Of a stretch of DNA of 64,000 nt, positions 34,623 to 44,680 are shown one piece after another. The stretch is from positions 1,990,334-2,054,333 of the forward strand of contig QCWG01000001.1 in the NCBI GenBank assembly GCA_003149575.1. Reading direction: 5' to 3'. The position numbers were made by a program, and so were the translations under genes. Under the pieces are notes generated by a model that ran no database searches, had not been told where the DNA came from, and worked only from the letters and a program-made list of their open reading frames with translations. Each line of letters starts with the position of its first letter. Within the stretch, counting starts at the first letter, position 1. Origin of the DNA: Altererythrobacter sp. XM-24bin4. GTDB taxonomy: Bacteria > Pseudomonadota > Alphaproteobacteria > Sphingomonadales > Sphingomonadaceae.

Positions 34623-35195
34623 ATGGCAAAACTTTTTGGAAATCTTCATCTGGTGCTGGCGATTGGTCTCGTCTCAGCATTCGCACTCATGTTCGGCTTT
34701 GCAGATTCGGTTGCGATTGACGGAAACTCGATCGGGCGTTGGCTGCACCTATTCTTCGGCGTGCTATGGATCGGCCTGCTGTACTATTTCAACTTCGTAC
34801 AGGTACCCGGAATGCCCAAGATCGCGGACGAGCATAAGCCGGCTGTGACGAAGACAATCGCACCAAGCGCATTGTTCTTCTTCCGCTGGGCGGCTCTGCT
34901 GACCGTGGTGACCGGTCTGTGGATCGCGATGATCAATGGCTACATGGTCAACGCGTTGACCTTCGCCGGAAACTCGTACGAAAACCTGATCGGTGCCGGC
35001 ATGTGGATGGCGCTGATCATGGCGTTCAACGTGTGGTTCATCATTTGGCCAGCGCAGAAGAAAGTGCTCGGCATTGTCGAGGCAAGCGCTGACGAGAAAG
35101 CCGCTGCTGCACCGCGCGCACTTATCGCCAGCCGTCTCAACACGCTGCTGTCATTCCCGATGATGTATGCGATGGTGAGCGCAAATCTGGGCTAA
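34623..35195 (+). CDS. PuuD/urate-oxidase-N-like membrane protein
   Basis: The 190-residue protein has five or six membrane segments. The pattern 'RWLHLFFGVLWIGLLYYFNFVQVPGMPKI' resembles the N-terminal membrane domain of PuuD-type urate hydroxylases. The cytochrome part of full-length PuuD is absent, so urate oxidation cannot be claimed. GGGGGAG precedes the ATG at 34623. A terminator hairpin follows at 35228. Confidence 0.75.
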   Translation: MAKLFGNLHLVLAIGLVSAFALMFGFADSVAIDGNSIGRWLHLFFGVLWIGLLYYFNFVQVPGMPKIADEHKPAVTKTIAPSALFFFRWAALLTVVTGLWIAMINGYMVNALTFAGNSYENLIGAGMWMALIMAFNVWFIIWPAQKKVLGIVEASADEKAAAAPRALIASRLNTLLSFPMMYAMVSANLG

Positions 35196-35227
35196 CGCCC
35201 GGCGATCACTCACTACGAATAACGAAG

Positions 35228-35255
35228 GGCGCTGCGGGAAACCGTGGCGCCTTTT
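35228..35255 (+). terminator. Rho-independent terminator after the PuuD-like gene
   Basis: The stem GGCGC...GCGCC, with further inner G-C pairs and a GAAA-type loop, is followed by TTTT. It lies 32 nt after the stop of the PuuD-like gene. Confidence 0.75.
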
Positions 35256-35286
35256 CTATGTCTGATTATAGAGTGCAAAGCGGACA

Positions 35287-35523
35287 CTACTGATCCCGTG
35301 CACCCTGAATATTGGTAACGGCCTTCTGCCAGTCGCGCCACGACGCGGGGTCGCCCGGCATTTGATTAGACCAAATTTCGCGGCTCAAGTCTGACATAAG
35401 GATTGCGATGTCATCCGATAACTTGCCTCTTCTCTCCCAATAACTGTTTAGAAACCAAACCATCGCGTCATATGCTTCAAGTTCGTTCAGAGTGCGGAGT
35501 TTGTCTGCCGGAAAATCAGTCAT
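35287..35523 (-). CDS. Small soluble protein, function unknown
   Basis: The 78-residue protein is acidic and rich in aromatic residues ('YDAMVWFLNSYWERRGKLSDDIAILMSDL'). No membrane segment is present. The helix-rich pattern and position between a terminator and kup make it a plausible stand-alone gene. It resembles small proteins of the immunity type in layout only; no family is assigned. Confidence 0.6.
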   Translation of the reverse strand: MTDFPADKLRTLNELEAYDAMVWFLNSYWERRGKLSDDIAILMSDLSREIWSNQMPGDPASWRDWQKAVTNIQGARDQ

Positions 35524-35577
35524 GCCACCATGTTACTTGAATATTGCCAACGTCCGCAAATGGGTCGTTAGCGGACC

Positions 35578-37500
35578 TTAAATCTCTACCTGGCTACCCA
35601 GCTCCACCACGCGGTTGGTGGGCAGTTTGAAGAAATCCATCGCAGTCGCCGAGTTTCGTAGCATCCAGGCAAAAATCTTCTCGCGCCAGATCGGCATGCC
35701 CGGCTTGTCAGACGGAAGCAGCGTCTGCCGGCTCAAGAAGAAGCTCGTCTGCATCATGTCAAACTCGCCGCCGCACTGCTCCATCTGCTTCAAGCCCGCT
35801 GGAACGTCGGTTTTCTCCATGAAACCATAGTGCAGGATGGCGCGATAGAAGCCGTCACCTATATCGTGATATTCACAGCGTTCGCCCGGATCGACATAGG
35901 GCACTTCCTCGATATTGACCGTCAGGATCACCACGCGTTCATGTAGCACCTTGTTGTGCTTGATATTGTGCAGCAGCGCGGACGGTACGCCGTTGGTGCT
36001 CGAGGCCATAAAGATCGCCGTACCAGGCACCCGCACCGCAGAGTTCTTAGCTGACTTGGCAAAGATCTCCATAGGCAGGCCGCCCTCGGCCATCTGTGCG
36101 CGCATCAGCTTGCGCCCGCGCGCCCAGGTCGTCAGCAACGTAAAGGCAATGAAACCGACCATCAATGGGAACCAGCCCCCATCGGGAACTTTGGTGAGGT
36201 TTGCCGCGAAATAAGCACCATCCACGATCAGGAACAGGGCGACTACGGGGCCCGCGTACCACCACTTCCATTTCCATACCCCGACCAGCAATACCGCCAT
36301 CAGCAGCGTATCGATCGTGACTGCACCGGTCACCGCAATACCGTAGGCGCTGGCGAGAGCGGACGAACTCTGGAACGTCAGCACGAGGATGATAACCGCC
36401 ACCATCAGCGCCCAGTTCACGACCGGAATGTAGATCTGGCCGCCTTCCGTTTCGCTGGTGTGGCGCACATTCAAACGCGGCATGAAGCCCATCTGGATCG
36501 CCTGGTGGGTGATGGAGAACGCACCGGAGATAACCGCCTGGCTGGCGATGAAGGTGGCGACAGTTGCCAGGATCACCAATGGCAAGCGCCATTCTTCGCT
36601 GGCGAGCAGGAAGAACGGATTGCGCACCACTTCTGCGGCCTGTTCAGGCGGCAAGCCTGCGATCATCGCGCCTTGCCCGAAGTAGTTGAGCAGCAGGCAC
36701 GGCATCACAAAACCGAACCAGCTCAAGCGCATCGGACCGCGCCCGAAATGGCCCATGTCCGAATAGAGCGCTTCAGAGCCTGTCACCGCGAGCACCACCG
36801 CGCCAAGCGCCAGGAACGCCACCACGCCGTCTGTCACGAAAAACATCACCGCATAATAGGGGTTGAGCGCCCACAGAATGTCGGGGTTCTGGACTATCTG
36901 CCATCCGCCCAGGCCGGCAATAACCGTGAAATAGACGATCATAACGGGCGCAAACAGCGCGCCTACCTTGGCGGTCCCGCGTGCTTGCAACATGAACAGG
37001 AACACCAGCAAACCCAGCGCAATCGGGATAACAAACGGCTGTAGTCCAGCGTCAACCACGGTCAGACCTTCGACCGCTGACAAGACCGAGATCGCAGGCG
37101 TAATCATACTGTCGCCGTAGAACAGCGATGTCGCAAACACCCCAAGCAGAACGACCAACCAGCCGTAGCTTGACTTGCCGATATGCCGCGAAAGCAAAGC
37201 GACCAGTGCGAGCGAACCGCCCTGCCCCTTGTTATCGGCCCGCATCAGGATGGTGACATACTGGATCGCCACAACCAGCAGCATGGACCAGAATATCAGG
37301 CTGACGACCCCCAGCACATGCATCCGGTCAATTGCAATATTGGCCGTACCGGCAAATGTCTCACGAAAGGCGTAAAGCGGGCTGGTACCGATATCGCCAA
37401 AAACGATACCGATAGCGCCCACAGCCAGCGCGGTTTTGGACGCACTGTGTGACTTTCCACCCGTTGGTGGCTGATGTGCTGGCGCTGCTGCTTCGCTCAT
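35578..37500 (-). CDS. kup: KUP-family potassium transporter
   Basis: The 640-residue protein has 12 expected membrane segments and a C-terminal cytoplasmic domain. The signature '[15 protein letters not shown]' near the start is diagnostic for KUP/HAK K+ uptake proteins. '[25 protein letters not shown]' is also typical. The ATG at 37500 removes a 21-residue upstream extension without similarity. It imports K+ with protons. Confidence 0.95.
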   Translation of the reverse strand: MSEAAAPAHQPPTGGKSHSASKTALAVGAIGIVFGDIGTSPLYAFRETFAGTANIAIDRMHVLGVVSLIFWSMLLVVAIQYVTILMRADNKGQGGSLALVALLSRHIGKSSYGWLVVLLGVFATSLFYGDSMITPAISVLSAVEGLTVVDAGLQPFVIPIALGLLVFLFMLQARGTAKVGALFAPVMIVYFTVIAGLGGWQIVQNPDILWALNPYYAVMFFVTDGVVAFLALGAVVLAVTGSEALYSDMGHFGRGPMRLSWFGFVMPCLLLNYFGQGAMIAGLPPEQAAEVVRNPFFLLASEEWRLPLVILATVATFIASQAVISGAFSITHQAIQMGFMPRLNVRHTSETEGGQIYIPVVNWALMVAVIILVLTFQSSSALASAYGIAVTGAVTIDTLLMAVLLVGVWKWKWWYAGPVVALFLIVDGAYFAANLTKVPDGGWFPLMVGFIAFTLLTTWARGRKLMRAQMAEGGLPMEIFAKSAKNSAVRVPGTAIFMASSTNGVPSALLHNIKHNKVLHERVVILTVNIEEVPYVDPGERCEYHDIGDGFYRAILHYGFMEKTDVPAGLKQMEQCGGEFDMMQTSFFLSRQTLLPSDKPGMPIWREKIFAWMLRNSATAMDFFKLPTNRVVELGSQVEI

Positions 37501-37627
37501 ATCAAACGGATTTCCCGCTTTCCCGGTACTGCCCTCACGAGCCTGACTCGCGATCCCGAACATGCCCCCTGTGGCACAAGGCGGCGGCGCTTAGCACTGC
37601 GCTTCGCCCCCTGCAAGCCGCTGCGCG

Positions 37628-38317
37628 CTACTCTTCGACCACCTGCGCGCGTTGTTCAGCGGCATCTTGCGCTTCCATCATACGCCGCATGCTGTCCATT
37701 TGCGCTATCAACTGGTCCAATCCGGCCAAGCGAAACTCCAGATCTTGCCGCCAGGGCGCATCTTCCGGGCTGCGCTCCAGCAGTTCGGCCCACACGCGCC
37801 GCGCATCTTCTGGCTGTCCTGATCGCAGAAACGCCATACCCAGAAAATAGCCCGCGCCGGGATGCTCCGGGAAGGCTTCCTGCGCCTTGCTGAACGCGGC
37901 AATTGCGGGCGGCGTTACCTGACCCTCAGCATGTTCGACCAAAGCAATCGCCAATGCGAGCCAGGTTTCTGCGTCATTAGGATAATCCTTAATCGCATTG
38001 CGCAAGAAACCAGCCGCTTCCTCATACCGGCCTTGGCGCGCATAACCATCTGACGTCACCAGATGGCTCGGAGGCGGCGAACCATCATCGAATAGGCTAC
38101 GCCGCGCTTGCACCAGTTGCTCGCCTGAGCGCATTTGCTCTGCGCCTGCCGCCTTGGGTGCTGCGGGCTTTCCTGGAGAGCCGAACGTTCCATATCCGGC
38201 CAGGCCGAATATCAGCACCGCCGCGAACAACATCCAACCTTGCTTCGGCAGCCGCAAGACCAGAATTGCAGTCAACATCGCGGCTATACCAAGCAGTAAA
38301 ATGGGCATCCAGGCCAT
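37628..38317 (-). CDS. ccmI: Cytochrome c maturation protein CcmI (CycH), TPR protein
   Basis: The 229-residue protein has two N-terminal membrane segments ('MPILLLGIAAMLTAILVL', 'WMLFAAVLIFGLAGYGTF') and three TPR units from about 90 to 190 ('GRYEEAAGFLRNAIKDYPNDAETWLALAIAL'). CcmI presents apocytochrome c to CcmFH. It is the last ccm gene and overlaps ccmH by one base (TGATG). Confidence 0.9.
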   Translation of the reverse strand: MAWMPILLLGIAAMLTAILVLRLPKQGWMLFAAVLIFGLAGYGTFGSPGKPAAPKAAGAEQMRSGEQLVQARRSLFDDGSPPPSHLVTSDGYARQGRYEEAAGFLRNAIKDYPNDAETWLALAIALVEHAEGQVTPPAIAAFSKAQEAFPEHPGAGYFLGMAFLRSGQPEDARRVWAELLERSPEDAPWRQDLEFRLAGLDQLIAQMDSMRRMMEAQDAAEQRAQVVEE

Positions 38318-38763
38318 CAATCATCGCCCTCGTCGAGAATCTGGTCCAGTCCGCCGACCGATTTACGGCCGATCCGCCGCCACAGAATTGCGCCTGCGAC
38401 TAGCAAGAGCAGCAGGGGGATTGCGAACAAAGGCCAAGTCGAACTCGTCACACGCGGCGCATAGCTGACATAGTCACCATAGCGATCGATCAACCACTGG
38501 CGGATTTCTTCGGGTTCCTGACCCGCCGCGATTCGTGTGCGCACCTGATGGCGCATATCGCCCGCCATTGGGGCATCGCTGTCTGCAATCGACTGGCTTT
38601 GGCATTTCAGGCAACGCAGGGATTCCATCAGCGCGACCGCCTCGGCTTCCTGCGCGGGGTCTTCCAACTGTGTGTAGGCATAGGGCGCAGGCGGCAAGTC
38701 ATCCTGCGCCGCCAATGGCAGCGAAAGGCTGACTATTGCGAGAAGTGGCAGCACGCGCTTCAC
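38317..38763 (-). CDS. ccmH: Cytochrome c maturation thiol protein CcmH (CcmH/CycL/NrfF)
   Basis: The 148-residue periplasmic protein has a signal peptide and one C-terminal membrane anchor. The redox motif is 'LRCLKCQSQSI' (C51, C54). It reduces apocytochrome c for heme ligation. It uses a GTG start and overlaps ccmG (GTGA). Confidence 0.95.
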   Translation of the reverse strand: MKRVLPLLAIVSLSLPLAAQDDLPPAPYAYTQLEDPAQEAEAVALMESLRCLKCQSQSIADSDAPMAGDMRHQVRTRIAAGQEPEEIRQWLIDRYGDYVSYAPRVTSSTWPLFAIPLLLLLVAGAILWRRIGRKSVGGLDQILDEGDD

Positions 38764-39284
38764 GATGCGTCCTCCAGGATTTCCAACAATCGCCGGACAT
38801 CGCGCGCGCGAACATCGCCAATGTGCTGGTGAATGATATTGCCTTCCCCGTCTATCACGAAGGTCTCAGGCACTCCGGACGAACCGATTTCGAGTTGTAC
38901 TGCGGAGATTTCATCTGCGCCAATGCGGGTATATGGATTGCCGTGGGTCGCAAGAAATTCATCTACGTCTTCACGCTTGTCACGAATGGCCACACCGATA
39001 ATCTCGACGCCTTCTTCCTTGAGGCTTTCCAGATGCGGAGCTTCCGCAATACACGGCAAGCACCAACTGGCCCAGATATTGAGAAGCTTGGGCTTTCCGT
39101 CCTTGAAATCGGCAGTGGTCACACCAGGGCGGGTCTCGCTCGCCGCTGGCAGCTCGAATTCTGGCAAGGCCCGCCCGATCATGGTCGATGGAATGAATTC
39201 GTCTTTGGGCTGAAACAGTTGATATCCCGCAACGCCCACGAAGAACGCAAACAGCATTAACGGGACCCATAATGTCCAACGCAT
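38760..39284 (-). CDS. ccmG: Thiol:disulfide interchange protein CcmG/DsbE
   Basis: The 174-residue membrane-anchored thioredoxin has C75 and C78 in 'WASWCLPCIAEAP'. The cis-Pro loop is in 'SSGVPETFVIDGEG'. It provides electrons to the CcmH/apocytochrome pathway. It overlaps the ccmF stop by one base. Confidence 0.95.
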   Translation of the reverse strand: MRWTLWVPLMLFAFFVGVAGYQLFQPKDEFIPSTMIGRALPEFELPAASETRPGVTTADFKDGKPKLLNIWASWCLPCIAEAPHLESLKEEGVEIIGVAIRDKREDVDEFLATHGNPYTRIGADEISAVQLEIGSSGVPETFVIDGEGNIIHQHIGDVRARDVRRLLEILEDAS

Positions 39285-41275
39285 TACGCTGGCCCTCCTG
39301 CCGGTGCCGCACCATTTTCAACGCGAAGCGCCGCCATATCGGCACGCTCGTCAGCTTCGCGGGCAAGCCTTTGGCGGCGCCGGATATCGCTGGAAAGACG
39401 CCCGATGATTGAAAGCGTACCGCCCAAAGCAATCAGCAACCCGCCGTACCAGATCAGCGTGACCAGCGGCTTCCACCACAGCCGCAATTGCCATCTTCCG
39501 TCCGGAGACGGCGCGCCCACCACCGCATAAAGCTGCCCATCCCAACGCGTCAGCAACGCGCTTTCCGTAGTCTGCTGAACAGGTGCCCAGAAATGGCGCG
39601 ACTGAGGGTTGAGAACTACAGGCGCTCCATCGCCGCGCTGCGCCGTGATCCGCGCTTCCACCGCTGTCCAATTTGGCCCGGCGATCGGGTCGACACTTTC
39701 CAATGTGATGGTGAAGCCTGAAAGCTGTGTCGCTTCGCCCGGTGCGACCGCAACCAGCTTCTCATCCGTAAATGCGCTTTCACTCGCCATTCCCAGCAGG
39801 GCAACTGCAATGCCGAAATGCGCAATGACCATGCCCCATGTCGCTAAGGGGACGCGCAGGAGATTGCGCCCGCGCAACGGCATGAAGCTCGCCACGCCCA
39901 AGCCCACAGCGAACGCCAGACCCAGCAGCGGCAGTACGCCGATATCGGATGTGAACAGCACGATTGCCAGTGCAGCCGTAACGACAAGAACCGTGACAAT
40001 AGCGATCGGCAATTTGATGCGATCAATATTGTCTTCGCGCCAGCGCAGCATCGGGCCAACGGCCATCACCGCCAGCATCGGAATGGTGAAGATCGCGCCG
40101 ACCGGATTGAAATAGGGCGGGCCGACAGACACACGCACATCAAATGCTTCCGTAAGAAGCGGGTAAAGCGTCCCAAGCAACACAATTCCGAGGATCGCAG
40201 ACAGCATCACATTGTTGAACACCAGTGCGCCCTCGCGGCTGACCAGAGCGAAACGCTGGCCCTCTGAAACGCTGCCCGCGCGCAAGGCAAACAGCAGCAA
40301 CGCACCGCCGATGTAAAGGCACAAGAGAGCGAGGATAAATGACCCGCGTTCAGGATCGACAGCGAAGGCATGAACGCTGGTCAGGATGCCCGAGCGCACA
40401 AGAAATGTACCCAACATCGACATGGAGAACGCCACAACGCCCAGCATGATCGTCCAGGCACGTAAAGCATCGCGAGCGGCCAGAACGCTGGCCGAATGCA
40501 GCAAAGCGGTCGCAGCGAGCCAAGGCATTAGTGAAGCGTTCTCGACCGGATCCCAGAACCACCAGCCACCCCAGCCAAGCTCGTAATAAGCCCAATATGA
40601 TCCGGCTGTGATACCCAGGGTGAGAAACACCCACGCACCCAGCACCCATGGGCGCATTACGCGTGCAAATTCCGGGTTTACCTGACGTGTCAGCAGCGCG
40701 CCCACCGCAAAGCTGAACGCGACCGACAGTCCGACATAGCCCATGTAGAGCGTAGGTGGGTGGAAAGCCAAGCCGATGTCTTGCAACAATGGATTTAGTC
40801 CATTCCCCTCGACGGCAGGTGTTGCGAGCCGCTCAAACGGGTTCGAACTCAACAACAGAAACGCATAAAACCCAATGGCAACAAACCCTTGCGAGGCAAG
40901 CGTTGCCAGCATGGTCTTTTCAGGCAAGCGCCGTTCCAGCCACGCAATCAGAGCCCCTGCCAGTGCCATGACCGTGACCCACAGCAGCATCGAGCCTTCG
41001 TGATTACCCCAAGCGCCAGACAGCTTGAACATCATCGGCTTCATAGAATGAGAATTGGTCGCGACCAGCTTTACCGACAGGTCTGTAATCGCGAACACCC
41101 ACAGCAGCATCGCAAAACTAAAAACTGCAAGGAAACCCTGCAAGATCGCGGCCGGCCTGACCAAGGCCGCCAACGGTGCATCCGGATTGCGTTGCGCAAT
41201 CGCTCCGCCCACCAGCTGCAGGATCGCAAGCGCGGCGGACATCCACAGTGCGGCTAGGCCAAGCTCAGCGCTCAT
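39284..41275 (-). CDS. ccmF: Heme lyase subunit CcmF
   Basis: This 663-residue protein has about 14 membrane segments. The WWD heme-handling segment is 'WGGWWFWDPVENASLMPW'. It also has 'WGNHEGSMLLW' near the start and histidines conserved in CcmF ('LAFHPPTLYMGYVG'). It ligates heme from CcmE to apocytochrome c. Confidence 0.96.
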   Translation of the reverse strand: MSAELGLAALWMSAALAILQLVGGAIAQRNPDAPLAALVRPAAILQGFLAVFSFAMLLWVFAITDLSVKLVATNSHSMKPMMFKLSGAWGNHEGSMLLWVTVMALAGALIAWLERRLPEKTMLATLASQGFVAIGFYAFLLLSSNPFERLATPAVEGNGLNPLLQDIGLAFHPPTLYMGYVGLSVAFSFAVGALLTRQVNPEFARVMRPWVLGAWVFLTLGITAGSYWAYYELGWGGWWFWDPVENASLMPWLAATALLHSASVLAARDALRAWTIMLGVVAFSMSMLGTFLVRSGILTSVHAFAVDPERGSFILALLCLYIGGALLLFALRAGSVSEGQRFALVSREGALVFNNVMLSAILGIVLLGTLYPLLTEAFDVRVSVGPPYFNPVGAIFTIPMLAVMAVGPMLRWREDNIDRIKLPIAIVTVLVVTAALAIVLFTSDIGVLPLLGLAFAVGLGVASFMPLRGRNLLRVPLATWGMVIAHFGIAVALLGMASESAFTDEKLVAVAPGEATQLSGFTITLESVDPIAGPNWTAVEARITAQRGDGAPVVLNPQSRHFWAPVQQTTESALLTRWDGQLYAVVGAPSPDGRWQLRLWWKPLVTLIWYGGLLIALGGTLSIIGRLSSDIRRRQRLAREADERADMAALRVENGAAPAGGPA

Positions 41276-41277
41276 TC

Positions 41278-41742
41278 TTAATCGACCACCGTATCTTCGG
41301 GCCGGTAGGCATTTTGATGTTCGGACATTTCCTGAAGCTCGCGCGGGACGTAGTTCTCATCATGCTTGGCAAGCAAATTGTCCGCAATGAACACGCCCTT
41401 GGCATCCAGACTGCCCTCTGCGACCACTCCGGAATTTTCGACGAAAAGGTCGGGCAGAATGCCTTTGTACATTACCGGAACGCGTGCGTCGCCCTGGTCA
41501 GTCACAACAAATGAAATGGTGATCCCATCAGGCTGCTTCTCGATCGAACCTTCAGCGACCATCCCGCCAAGCCGAACGGCTTGTCCGACCGCGGGCGGGT
41601 CAGCCATCATCTGGTCAGGCAGATAGAAATAGTTCGCTTGATTGCGCAGCGCCCATGCGGCGAGCAATCCGGCAGCGACAATCGCCACCATCGCAAAGCT
41701 CACCAGCACTAATCGCTGATGTTTGGGTTTGATGCCGCTCAT
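41278..41742 (-). CDS. ccmE: Heme chaperone CcmE
   Basis: The 154-residue protein has an N-terminal membrane anchor, a beta-barrel (OB-like) domain and the heme-binding motif 'AKHDENYVPRE' with His127 (H-x-x-x-Y type). It carries heme from CcmC to CcmF. It overlaps ccmD by ATGA. Confidence 0.96.
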   Translation of the reverse strand: MSGIKPKHQRLVLVSFAMVAIVAAGLLAAWALRNQANYFYLPDQMMADPPAVGQAVRLGGMVAEGSIEKQPDGITISFVVTDQGDARVPVMYKGILPDLFVENSGVVAEGSLDAKGVFIADNLLAKHDENYVPRELQEMSEHQNAYRPEDTVVD

Positions 41743-41879
41743 TTGCGCTTCACCTTATCACGTATTGCCTCTGCGCGGCGCATGTCCCACCAGGCCCAAG
41801 CGACCATGCCAAGCGTTCCCGCAATGCCCACAGCATAGGCAGCGACAACAAAGTCCCATTGATTGAGCGCCTCATACAT
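41739..41879 (-). CDS. ccmD: Heme exporter accessory protein CcmD (46 residues)
   Basis: This short gene fills the gap between ccmE and ccmC exactly. It codes for 46 residues starting MYEALNQWDFVVAAYAVG, with one membrane helix and a basic end (RRAEAIRDKVKRK), which is the CcmD layout. Its ATG overlaps the ccmC stop by one base and its stop overlaps the ccmE start (ATGA). CcmD helps release holo-CcmE from CcmABC. Confidence 0.9.
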   Translation of the reverse strand: MYEALNQWDFVVAAYAVGIAGTLGMVAWAWWDMRRAEAIRDKVKRK

Positions 41880-42601
41880 TACGCAATCTCCAGCGCCATG
41901 CGTCGAAGGCGGACTTCGGCTTGAAAGTCTGCCAGCAATGCGCGCATCCGCGCCAGCACCACGCCGCCAAATAACAACGAGAAGCCCACCACTGCGAACG
42001 CCAAAGGCACAAGAAACGTGGGATCAATCGCGCTTTTCCCGATGGAAATGCTCGCAGGTTGATGCAGCGAGTTCCACCACACGACCGAGCGATTGATAAT
42101 CGGAATATTGATCGCGCCGACAAGCCCGAAGATCGCGGCAATTCTCGGCGACACGCCCTCGCGCGCGACGGCTTGCGAAAGCGCGATATAGCCGAAGTAG
42201 AGAAACAGCAGCACTAGCATACTGGTAAGCCGACCATCCCATTCCCACCACGTACCCCATGTTGGGCGCCCCCATATCGAGCCGGTGGCCAAACAAATCG
42301 CCGTGAAGACCATTCCCGGGACAGCCGCAGCGCGCGCTGAAATCGCGGCCAGTGGATGCTTCCAGACCAGATAGACAAGGCTGCTAATTGCAATGGCCGT
42401 CCAACCACCCATCCCGAGCCAGGCGCTCGGCACGTGGATGAATAGAATGCGCACCGTTTCGCCCATCAAGCGGTCAGGCGGGACATAGTACAAGCCCCAA
42501 ACCAGGCTGATTGCCACCATGACCAACCCGCTCAGCAGCAAAAGCGGGGTTAGCCAGGCTGCTAGCTTGAGAAAACGGGTCGGATTGGCAAAGCCGTGCA
42601 T
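41879..42601 (-). CDS. ccmC: Heme exporter/transfer protein CcmC
   Basis: The 240-residue protein has six membrane segments. The WWD motif is 'WGRPTWGTWWEWDGRLTS', flanked by conserved His residues ('FIHVPSAWLGMGGW'). It loads heme onto CcmE. It is the first gene of the ccm operon in this window; ccmA and ccmB are not here. Confidence 0.96.
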   Translation of the reverse strand: MHGFANPTRFLKLAAWLTPLLLLSGLVMVAISLVWGLYYVPPDRLMGETVRILFIHVPSAWLGMGGWTAIAISSLVYLVWKHPLAAISARAAAVPGMVFTAICLATGSIWGRPTWGTWWEWDGRLTSMLVLLFLYFGYIALSQAVAREGVSPRIAAIFGLVGAINIPIINRSVVWWNSLHQPASISIGKSAIDPTFLVPLAFAVVGFSLLFGGVVLARMRALLADFQAEVRLRRMALEIA

Positions 42602-42682
42602 TAACGAAGAGGTCCTTTAGGAGAGGGTATTACAGTGCCTCTCGCTCCTTGCAAGGCTGCAAATTTTCAAGTCCCGTTTCGT

Positions 42683-43714
42683 TCAACGCCCGATCAAGCG
42701 CTGCGCCATCTTGTCCGCCACCACGTCCGGCGTTTCGCCAGTGCTCTCGCTCTCTTGCCACACTTGTTCAAGGCGGTGGGGGATGCGATCAATCCGTGCA
42801 TTGATCTCGCCATCACCGGCGTTGTCGATGTGGCGCAGAACGTTGATGATCCCACCTGCGTTGATGACATAATCGGGCGCGTAGAGGATACCGCGCTCTT
42901 GCAGCAGCTTTCCTTCGGTTCCTGTCGCCAACTGATTGTTAGCACCGCCTGCAACGACTTTGGCCTTGAGCCCATCGATAGATCGCTCGTTCAGGATCGC
43001 TCCCAAAGCGTTCGGGCTGACGATATCGGCTTCTATGCCAAGGATCTCGTCAGTGCCCGCTATAGTTGCGCCAAGCTCCTCTGCCAGAGCGGCAGCGCGG
43101 CCGTGATTCACGTCCGAAAGAATCAACTGCGCGCCGTCTTCCGCAAGATAACGCGCCATTCCGCCGCCAACGCTACCTACCCCTTGAACGGCGACACGCA
43201 CCCCTTTGAGGTCATCTGTACCAAGCGCGCGCTTTGCCGCTGCTTTGATGCCCAAATACACTCCGCGGGCTGTATATGGCCCCGGATCGCCGCCCTGGCC
43301 GGGAAGGCCCGCCACGTGCGATGTGTGCTGAGACAGGCTGACCATGTCATCCTGAGACATGCCGACATCTTGCGCGGTAATGTATTTTCCGCCCAGACCT
43401 TCCACCGCGCGCGCAAATGCTGCCAACATTTCCGGCGTCTTGGTGCGGTTGGCATCAGCCAGGATCACGGCTTTACCGCCACCGGCAGGTAGGCCGGCCA
43501 TAGCGTTCTTATAGCTCATACCGCGGCTGAGGCGCAGCGCATCGCGCATGCCAGAGGCAGGATCGGCATAGTGCCAGAACCGCGTGCCGCCCGCCGCCGG
43601 GCCAAGATGTGTCGAGTGAATGGCAATAATACCGGACAGGCCCGATGCTGCGTCGCGCACGAACACAACTTGTTCGTGATCATCAAAATCGGATTCATTC
43701 CAGAAAGCCGTCAT
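42683..43714 (-). CDS. Glu/Leu/Phe/Val family amino acid dehydrogenase
   Basis: The 343-residue protein has the lysines of the substrate and catalytic site at K69 ('MSYKNAMAG') and K81 ('GLPAGGGKAVIL'). An NAD-binding Rossmann motif is in 'VAVQGVGSVGGGMARYL'. Length and motifs fit leucine/valine/phenylalanine dehydrogenases rather than glutamate dehydrogenase. The ATG at 43714 gives the usual 'WNESDFDDHEQVVF' start; the frame upstream runs into the tRNA-His gene. Confidence 0.9.
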   Translation of the reverse strand: MTAFWNESDFDDHEQVVFVRDAASGLSGIIAIHSTHLGPAAGGTRFWHYADPASGMRDALRLSRGMSYKNAMAGLPAGGGKAVILADANRTKTPEMLAAFARAVEGLGGKYITAQDVGMSQDDMVSLSQHTSHVAGLPGQGGDPGPYTARGVYLGIKAAAKRALGTDDLKGVRVAVQGVGSVGGGMARYLAEDGAQLILSDVNHGRAAALAEELGATIAGTDEILGIEADIVSPNALGAILNERSIDGLKAKVVAGGANNQLATGTEGKLLQERGILYAPDYVINAGGIINVLRHIDNAGDGEINARIDRIPHRLEQVWQESESTGETPDVVADKMAQRLIGR

Positions 43715-43764
43715 TTGCCCATCCTTGTCTCGGGCAGCTTCACAATCGCGCTGAAGAGGAGAAA

Positions 43765-43842
43765 TGGGGCGATCGAGGGGTCTCGAACCCCCGACCTCCG
43801 GTACCACAAACCGGCGCTCTAACCAACTGAGCTACGATCGCC
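43765..43842 (-). tRNA. tRNA-His (GTG anticodon)
   Basis: The minus-strand cloverleaf has acceptor GCGATCG with CGATCGC and the extra 5' G (position -1) paired to C73, the mark of tRNA-His. The anticodon stem CCGGT/ACCGG holds a loop with GTG, and CCA is encoded. The gene is 78 nt. Confidence 0.95.
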
Positions 43843-44028
43843 ATATGCCCCGCCTCACATTCGCAAGTCGAGCCGCGCAAGCGGGGCTGATAAGCTTTGT
43901 GGCCGGATGGTCAAGACCGGCCTCAACGGGGGCGAGCCTGTTGCATAGCTCGGCCCATTTGGGAAGCGAAAACTGCGCATTTCCCTGTTGAACGCAAGAT
44001 TATTTCGCGCTTTCGCTGGGCCGCCCAA

Positions 44029-44679
44029 ATGCCTATCGTGCAATCCATGGCGGGACCGGGCGAATCTTCTACCGATCGACTCTTGGCAAAGGCGGGCATG
44101 CAGCGCGCGCCCTCCGCCAAGATAGAGCTGTTTCAGTGCCGGGACTTTCTTTCCGCTGAGCTGTGCGAAGAGCTGATCGCACTGATAGATGCAGGCCGCC
44201 GTCCCAGCACCATCGCTGACGATAATGGTGACAGCTATTTCCGCACCAGTGAGACTTGTGATCTTTCAGCGAGCGAACCTGCGGTGCAACGGTTGGAAGC
44301 CATGCTGTTAGAGTTGAACGGCATCGATCCTGCGCATGGAGAGCCGGTACAAGGCCAACGCTATGCCGTGGGACAGGAATTTAAAGCACATACTGACTAT
44401 TTCGCGCCCGACGGTCTGGACTTTCACAAGTTCTGTTCAGTCGCCGGGCAAAGAACCTGGACTTTCATGATCTATCTCAATGAAGTCGTCGCCGGAGGAG
44501 CTACACGCTTCAAGACGGTAGGCAAAACATTTCAGCCGGAGGCAGGCAAACTGCTCTGCTGGAATAACCGCCGCCCGGACGGCAGCGTGAACCCGAATAC
44601 GCTCCATCACGGTATGAAAGTCCGCAAGGGCGTGAAATATGTGATAACCAAATGGTATCGGGAGAAGGAGTGGGGTTAG
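44029..44679 (+). CDS. 2OG-Fe(II) oxygenase (prolyl-4-hydroxylase-like)
   Basis: The 216-residue protein has iron ligands H121 and D123 in 'KAHTDYF' and H194 in 'LHHGMKV', and a 2-oxoglutarate-binding Lys (K203) in 'GVKYVITKW'. This is the double-stranded beta-helix P4H family. The substrate is unknown. The start is placed at 44029; another ATG six codons later is possible and neither has a strong ribosome site. A DksA-like gene follows one base after its stop. Confidence 0.85.
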   Translation: MPIVQSMAGPGESSTDRLLAKAGMQRAPSAKIELFQCRDFLSAELCEELIALIDAGRRPSTIADDNGDSYFRTSETCDLSASEPAVQRLEAMLLELNGIDPAHGEPVQGQRYAVGQEFKAHTDYFAPDGLDFHKFCSVAGQRTWTFMIYLNEVVAGGATRFKTVGKTFQPEAGKLLCWNNRRPDGSVNPNTLHHGMKVRKGVKYVITKWYREKEWG

Positions 44680-44680
44680 A